From: Osmia lignaria lignaria | Taxonomy: Eukaryota; Arthropoda; Insecta; Hymenoptera; Megachilidae | Length of the DNA stretch: 64,000 nt | Reading direction: 5' to 3' | NCBI RefSeq assembly: GCF_051020975.1 | Contig: NC_135035.1 | Span: 4,588,001-4,652,000, forward strand | Shown here: one piece after another, positions 58,970-64,000 of the stretch | Layout of the letters: the number at the start of each line of letters is the position of its first letter | Numbering within the stretch: the first letter of the stretch is position 1 | Made by a program: the position numbers and the translations under genes | Notes under the pieces: model-generated | What the model saw: the letters and a program-made list of their open reading frames with translations, nothing else | Database searches by the model: none | What the model was told of the DNA's origin: nothing

Positions 58970-59560
58970 ATTTCGTAAACGTCGCGTCGCGTCGTTCAGT
59001 CATCGATAAACGGTATCAATTCGTCGAACATTTCACAAGAAACGAATCAACGTTCTATATCCGACTTACGATAAACAAAAGCAGGAAACGGAAGAACGTC
59101 TTTTCCTGGGGTTTCACTGAGAGCACATTTTCTTGAACGTGGAAAAACAACAAGCGATCACGACGATGGTAAAAAGCGCGGCGATTCAAAATGAAAATCG
59201 TCACTGACGGAATGACAGCCGAGGAGGAACGATCCAGCCGTGATTTCACGGATCGCACCCGATTCACGAGCCGGCCTGAACGATCAGCGGAGATCCAACG
59301 CGAGCCACTGAACACTGCAACACTACGAATCCTTCGTAGCCGGCCGACATTAAGGAAGGAAGCATGCGTCGAGCTTCCCTTTCCCCATAAAACTCTTTCA
59401 AACACACGCGTGCACACCCACTTAAATACACGCGCGGTGGTACGCGCTCGCGCGCCCACCTACGCGCACACACGTCATCCCCGTCGACGGACACGCGTTA
59501 GCTTCTCCCGAAAAAATAACGCGACGGATGATATAGATGGTTTTTATTGACGGGAGTCAA
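58970..59560. promoter_or_regulatory. GC/CpG-rich island, possible promoter or first exon
   Basis: A markedly GC- and CpG-rich stretch in AT-rich DNA, with many ACGCG/CGCGC motifs and a CA/CG-alternating tract around 59400-59480. Both strands stay open for over 100 codons, as expected of GC-rich non-coding DNA, and neither translation resembles a known protein. On the minus strand a donor-like TATC|GTAAGTCGG lies at 59070, so an alternative SLC12 first exon is possible. Confidence 0.35.
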
Positions 59561-59969
59561 AGACCCGGGACACTGAATCGATCTATCAATTATCAGATGT
59601 ATCGGTGCGATTTTTCTGTAGGGGAACGATGGTGGAGGGAGACGATAGTCGAAAGTGAGACGAAGGGGATGAAGAAGTTTTGACTCTCCATTTCATTTCA
59701 GTGATAATTATTCAAAGTATTCAGATGATTAATGACTTACCAGAGGACAAAGTTAGATGAACAGTATTTAGATGTTCTTTTTTTAAGCATGTACACCCTT
59801 TAAAACAAAAACAACTTTTTAAACTTGCACTAAACGTTTGAGCTTTCTTGAAAAGCTAGAATGATTACTTTACTGGACAATGCATTTTCGTCATTTTGAA
59901 AAAATTGCAATTGTTTCGAAACACGAAAAAAATAATGAAAGGTATAAATCTTTTACATTCAACTTTGAT

Positions 59970-60160
59970 GTTTGGTATCTAGTATTCAGTATCAAGTATC
60001 CGGTATTCAGTATCCGGTACCCAGTACTAAACATCAAGTATCAAGTATCCAGCATTTGGTACCTATTATCCAGTATCTAGTATTCTTTGTCAAGTATCTA
60101 ATGTCTAATATCTAATATTTGGTACCTAATATCTAATATCTTTCTAAAAATCAATAATAT
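59970..60160 (+). repeat. degenerate 7-bp array (AGTATCC), copy 1
   Basis: Units such as AGTATCA AGTATCC GGTATTC AGTATCC GGTACCC run for about 180 bp with heavy divergence. In-frame translation gives a Y/S/V-rich 7-residue periodicity. Confidence 0.75.
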
Positions 60161-61350
60161 TTCACAAATACTTACGCAGCAAAAGTTTTTCTTTTACTTA
60201 CTAAAAATTGTAACTACATATACTCCAGTACATGGTTAACGTTAAAATATTTTTGCACCCAAAGTAGAAGCCAATATTTGTGTTTAACATTTCATTGATT
60301 TTAATTGTTAAAAGTTCATCTTCCTGTAATAGTTGCATTAATTAATAATTTTGATTCATTTTGGATATGAATTAGTTGTGCTATTAGTACATTAAGTGAA
60401 TAGTATCTATTGAATTTTGGAAATTTAACTTTATCAAATTTTTTATGTTATGAATCGAGCATATAATATTATATTATTTTTATACGAATGAATTACTTAA
60501 GAGATAGTTTTAGTATACAAATAAATCGTTTTGATTATAAATTCGCTTATATTAATTACATAAATGTCAATGATGTTGCAAAATCGATACTATGAACTTA
60601 AAACTTTCTTCATGCATTTTACATATCGTTTTCGTAATTATTTATCTCTAATTCGTTTATTTTTATCCACGCTATTTTCATCTTACATTATGTACTCGAA
60701 TATACAGTAGCAGTGCAGACAGAAACTATATTTCTTTCTGTAAAGTGGAAAGAATGATGTACGTTCTTACACTTTGAAAATCCACATTTCTTAATAAGTA
60801 TGCTCAATTAAATTGTTCAGCAATTTGAAATTACTTTTCCATTGTTACTTTTTTAGTGTTATGTGATTATAATCAAACACACTGATACCTTAGTGGGAAT
60901 AAAGGACAACCAGAATTTAATAACGTATTTCCCAAAGGAATAACCACCCACGAAAGTTACAAATATTAATTAAAACAGAAAATAATGGATTTCGCTTTTT
61001 ACCATATGTATACATGCAACTTTTTATATTAAATTCCGTTGACAAGCATACTCATTCTTTTAATTCTTGGAGGAAATGGATTTTCAAATATTAGATTTAC
61101 AATTAAATTAACCATCTTCATATTGTTTCCTACACAATTATTTGTTAAAATTTCGTGGACTATAATTTTGGATCTAACAAGAAGTAGGTGCCACATAAAT
61201 GAATCATCTTTGCTATATTTGCCAATCTAATGCAATATAACGGTAATATTCATTAATACATACATGATATTTGTATTTAATTACAATATTTAATTAATGG
61301 CATTTAATATTTGATAATTAACACTTATTTAATAACTAATATTTAATAGT
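60161..61350. other. AT-rich stretch between two 7-bp arrays
   Basis: No gene or transposon recognised. Confidence 0.4.
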
Positions 61351-61650
61351 TATTATCAAGTATCCAGTATCTAGTATGTCGTATTCAGTATCTATCATCC
61401 AATACCTAATATGTAGTATCCATTATCCAGTATCCAGTAGCCACTCTTCAGTATTATCTAGTATACAATATCTGGTATCATGTATGTAGTATCTAGTATC
61501 TAATGTCTGGTACCTAACCTCCAATATTTGGTGTCTAATATCAACAAATTTAATATTTAATATCCAATATTTTATATATAGTAGATAGTATCTTAGTTCT
61601 TCGTCTAATATGTAATATGTAACCTATCTAATGTGTAAGTAATATGTAGT
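61351..61650 (+). repeat. degenerate 7-bp array (AGTATCC), copy 2
   Basis: TATCCAGTATCTAGTATG ... CCAGTATCCAGTAGCC ... ATCTAGTATCTAATGTC; same unit and orientation as copy 1. Confidence 0.75.
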
Positions 61651-62395
61651 ATTTAATTCTGTATTTAATTACGATATTTCCAAATGCTACTCTTTACTCA
61701 TAAATAGAATTCTACAAATAACAGAATTTCCAAGTTACACGATATTTTTTCCTGCAAGCATAAAAGATACATGTATCAAGCCGTAATATTCTGAGAAGCA
61801 ACATTTCTGTTTATAGCAGAATTCTATAAATACCACAGTAAATCATTTTTGTTCTGCGAACGTATATACATATAAATGATATACGCTCAATTAGTCGACA
61901 ATGACACCTCGAAAGAGAATATTTGTCGACTTTGAAGATCGAAAGAGGTTTCTTGCACAGGAGTAGAAAGTAGGAGGAGTATGTAAGTTGTTAAAGGGAA
62001 GCATATTTATTTGATTGCGAAGGTCGGTGGTCTGTTTAGTTACGTTCAAAAATATTTCGGTGATGGATGAAAAGCGGCCGACGCGACGCGACGTGAAGAA
62101 AGAGGCACTCTGTGAGAATGGTAGAAGCCATGCTCTAGTTTTACGATCAAGGTGCATCGTTTTCATTTCTTCTCATGTGTTTGAGAAATTTTTTGGTATA
62201 TTAAATTAGTACAAAAATAATTGCGGCTATTTCAATTTTAAACCTCCATACTTATTTAGGAATGAACTTGTATTAAATAATTTGATGCAATAATAAGGTA
62301 AGTATGTATAATTCTATAAATGATTCTCAATTACCCGCCCATAAAAAATTTCTACTCGTTGAAAAAATTGTCTTTAACTTTAATTTGAAGTATAA
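61651..62395. other. stretch between 7-bp arrays, no gene
   Basis: Contains a CG-rich patch GCGGCCGACGCGACGCGACG (62076-62095), isolated in AT-rich DNA; the minus frame 61891-62166 is not recognised. Confidence 0.35.
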
Positions 62396-62592
62396 TGGTG
62401 CATCCAGATACTGGATATTAGACATTGGGTACTAGATACTGGATACCAGCTACTAGACACCGAATACCTGATACTGGATACTAGACATTGGATACTACAG
62501 ACCACCCGGTATCCAGATACTGGATATTGGACACCGGATACTGGATACTGAATACTGGATACTGGATACTGGATACTGGCTACTGGATTTGA
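62396..62592 (-). repeat. degenerate 7-bp array, copy 3 (opposite orientation)
   Basis: CCAGATACTGGATATTAGAC ... ACTGGATACTGGATACTGG; the reverse complement of the AGTATCC unit, with the most regular units at its right end. Confidence 0.8.
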
Positions 62593-63829
62593 CTGAAAAA
62601 TCCACAATTTTTCATTTTAAATCTGGGGTAACTTTTCAAATTTTAAACTATATTAAAATAAAAATCTCATTCTTAATGAGATAAAGATACCGGCTGTGGA
62701 AATTAAAAGAAATTCTAATGTATTTAAAATGTCACTATTCTACAATAAACGTTGTTGCATCATATATCAGCTAGATCTTATCTAATCAGTAACAAGTGTT
62801 AGTACAAAATATACTCTATGATACTTTATGATATTTTACTCTGCGATGCTTTATCTATTGACGACAGATTTTTGAATAATGTGATTGTTATTTGTTCAAT
62901 TTGTTACAATCTATCTGATCAGGCCAACTTGACATTTCTGTGAAGTGCCTGTAAGATAACAAAAGTGTTTCTCGTAGTTTAGTAAACAAATATATTATGG
63001 AGAAATAAGATGCAATGTAGGCCTCACAATACTCATAAATCGTTTGTATAGGGCGTCTCATATAAATGGGTCAAGGTATAGTTCTAAAATGTAGAAGATA
63101 AAAAAATTCCATTAGGTAAAATTAAATGGTATCACTACAAACTATTATTGCCATTCATATTTTTATGTTGATACATTAATTTTTATAATAAAAATGTTTT
63201 AATTTTTACAAACGGTATGCTTCACTTTTAAATTTTGGTTCTGATACATTAACCCTTGGAAAATGAATATTCCGAAACAAATACGAAACTAATACAAACA
63301 TGATTCAAGTATCTTTATATTCAGGTTTGAAAGCTGAATTATATTTAATAATAAGTATAACGAAATATTTATATACAAAAAAGGAAATATAAAAGAGTCA
63401 AAATGACTCTGCATCTCTGTGCAAAGACTAGAAAATTACAATTTATTGTACTTTGAATTATAGCATCGATGAATTTTTTCTTTATAATCATTTATTAAAA
63501 AATTATAATTGTTTAAACTATTTACTATCTACATCTTAAGTGTTTCACTTTATATAACAAAATAACAGTAAACAACAATAATAATAAAAAATTAAATAAC
63601 AATATATTTTTATTAAATCGAAAATATTGATAATAATTTGTATTTATTAATTAATTGCTTTCTGTTTTAATAATAATGTATCTAAACAAATTATTTCTGA
63701 ATTCTATTAAATATGTCTTTATTTAGAATGTTCCAAAGAGCTATACTAATTTTTTCAGATTTGTTTTACACTTTCACACCTTGAAAAATGCACATAGGAC
63801 ATAGATGGCACACATTCACAGCATTAAAG
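62593..63829. other. AT-rich stretch without gene
   Basis: Nothing assignable. Confidence 0.4.
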
Positions 63830-63960
63830 TTAATCAGTGCGGGTTAAGGAGAAGTCTAAGGGAGGCTACAGTCCTGGGTCACATTTTCCAGGAAGCCCTA
63901 TTATAAACTTTCCATTTATTATGCCAAAGAATATTGAATCAAACTCCGTTTTTAATGTTA
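63830..63960 (-). repeat. family A, inverted partial copy
   Basis: CTAAGGGAGGCTACAGTCCT, ATTTTCCAGGAAGCCCTATT and ATTTATTATGCCAAAGAAT parallel the inverted copy at 47920-48050. Confidence 0.5.
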
Positions 63961-64000
63961 CCTTTTGTTTTTACGATTAAATGTTATTTCATTTTATTCA

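Noticed and set aside
59191..59550. 119-codon open frame as a protein gene
   Set aside because: Both strands are open, residues are Arg/Thr-rich as expected of CpG-rich DNA, and no family resemblance.
62380..62607. YPVSSIQ-repeat protein
   Set aside because: Artefact of a 7-bp tandem array, which gives a seven-residue period in any frame.

Overview
The window is AT-rich, intron-dominated animal DNA and is best explained as an insect chromosome. The evidence is many Tc1/mariner-type and TTAA-target repeats, a jockey-clade LINE, and TTAGG-type (arthropod telomere motif) repeats; Hymenoptera is my guess, but nothing seen is order-specific. No prokaryotic features, rRNA, tRNA or CRISPR were seen.

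The only convincing host gene is on the minus strand and runs off the left edge: a cation-chloride cotransporter of the SLC12 Na(K)Cl branch. Six exons can be placed (28728-28866 with the ATG at 28831, 14864-14924, 4456-4711, 3026-3279, 571-685, 75-406). Their splice phases join perfectly, giving a short cytoplasmic N-terminus plus transmembrane segments 1-7. The 28.7 kb exon opens with untranslated sequence behind an acceptor, so at least one 5' exon lies further right. A candidate with a strong donor sits at 53361, and a weaker GC-rich candidate at 58970-59560. The window is therefore probably mostly two or three very large introns of this gene.

The introns are packed with mobile DNA. At 1.2-2.9 kb there are four nested or abutting TIR elements. 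At 9.1-13.8 kb there is a TTAA-flanked transposon with a transposase remnant, an orphan exon-like ORF, a GC-rich tandem-repeat block and a TIR element. At 15.2-16.1 kb there are two TTAA MITEs. At 17.8-21.0 kb there are two adjoining foldback elements, the second enclosing a small spliced coding gene. At 21.4-28.6 kb there are two solo LTRs, a hairpin element with near-identical 444-bp arms, a composite foldback with telomere-like repeats inside, and a pogo-like MITE. At 29.0-31.6 kb there is a dead jockey-type LINE. At 32.9-46.8 kb there are many foldbacks, a mariner pseudogene whose TIR is interrupted by a solo LTR, and a fused mariner deletion derivative. From 47 to 64 kb the DNA is mostly AT-rich with diverged repeats, an 85-bp perfect palindrome, and degenerate short-period arrays.

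The most unusual theme is a set of unrelated-looking inverted-repeat families whose loops carry TTAGG/TTAGGG repeats. The second is a host-like two-exon ORF enclosed by long inverted repeats. Repeat families were matched by eye only; boundaries without a visible target-site duplication are approximate.
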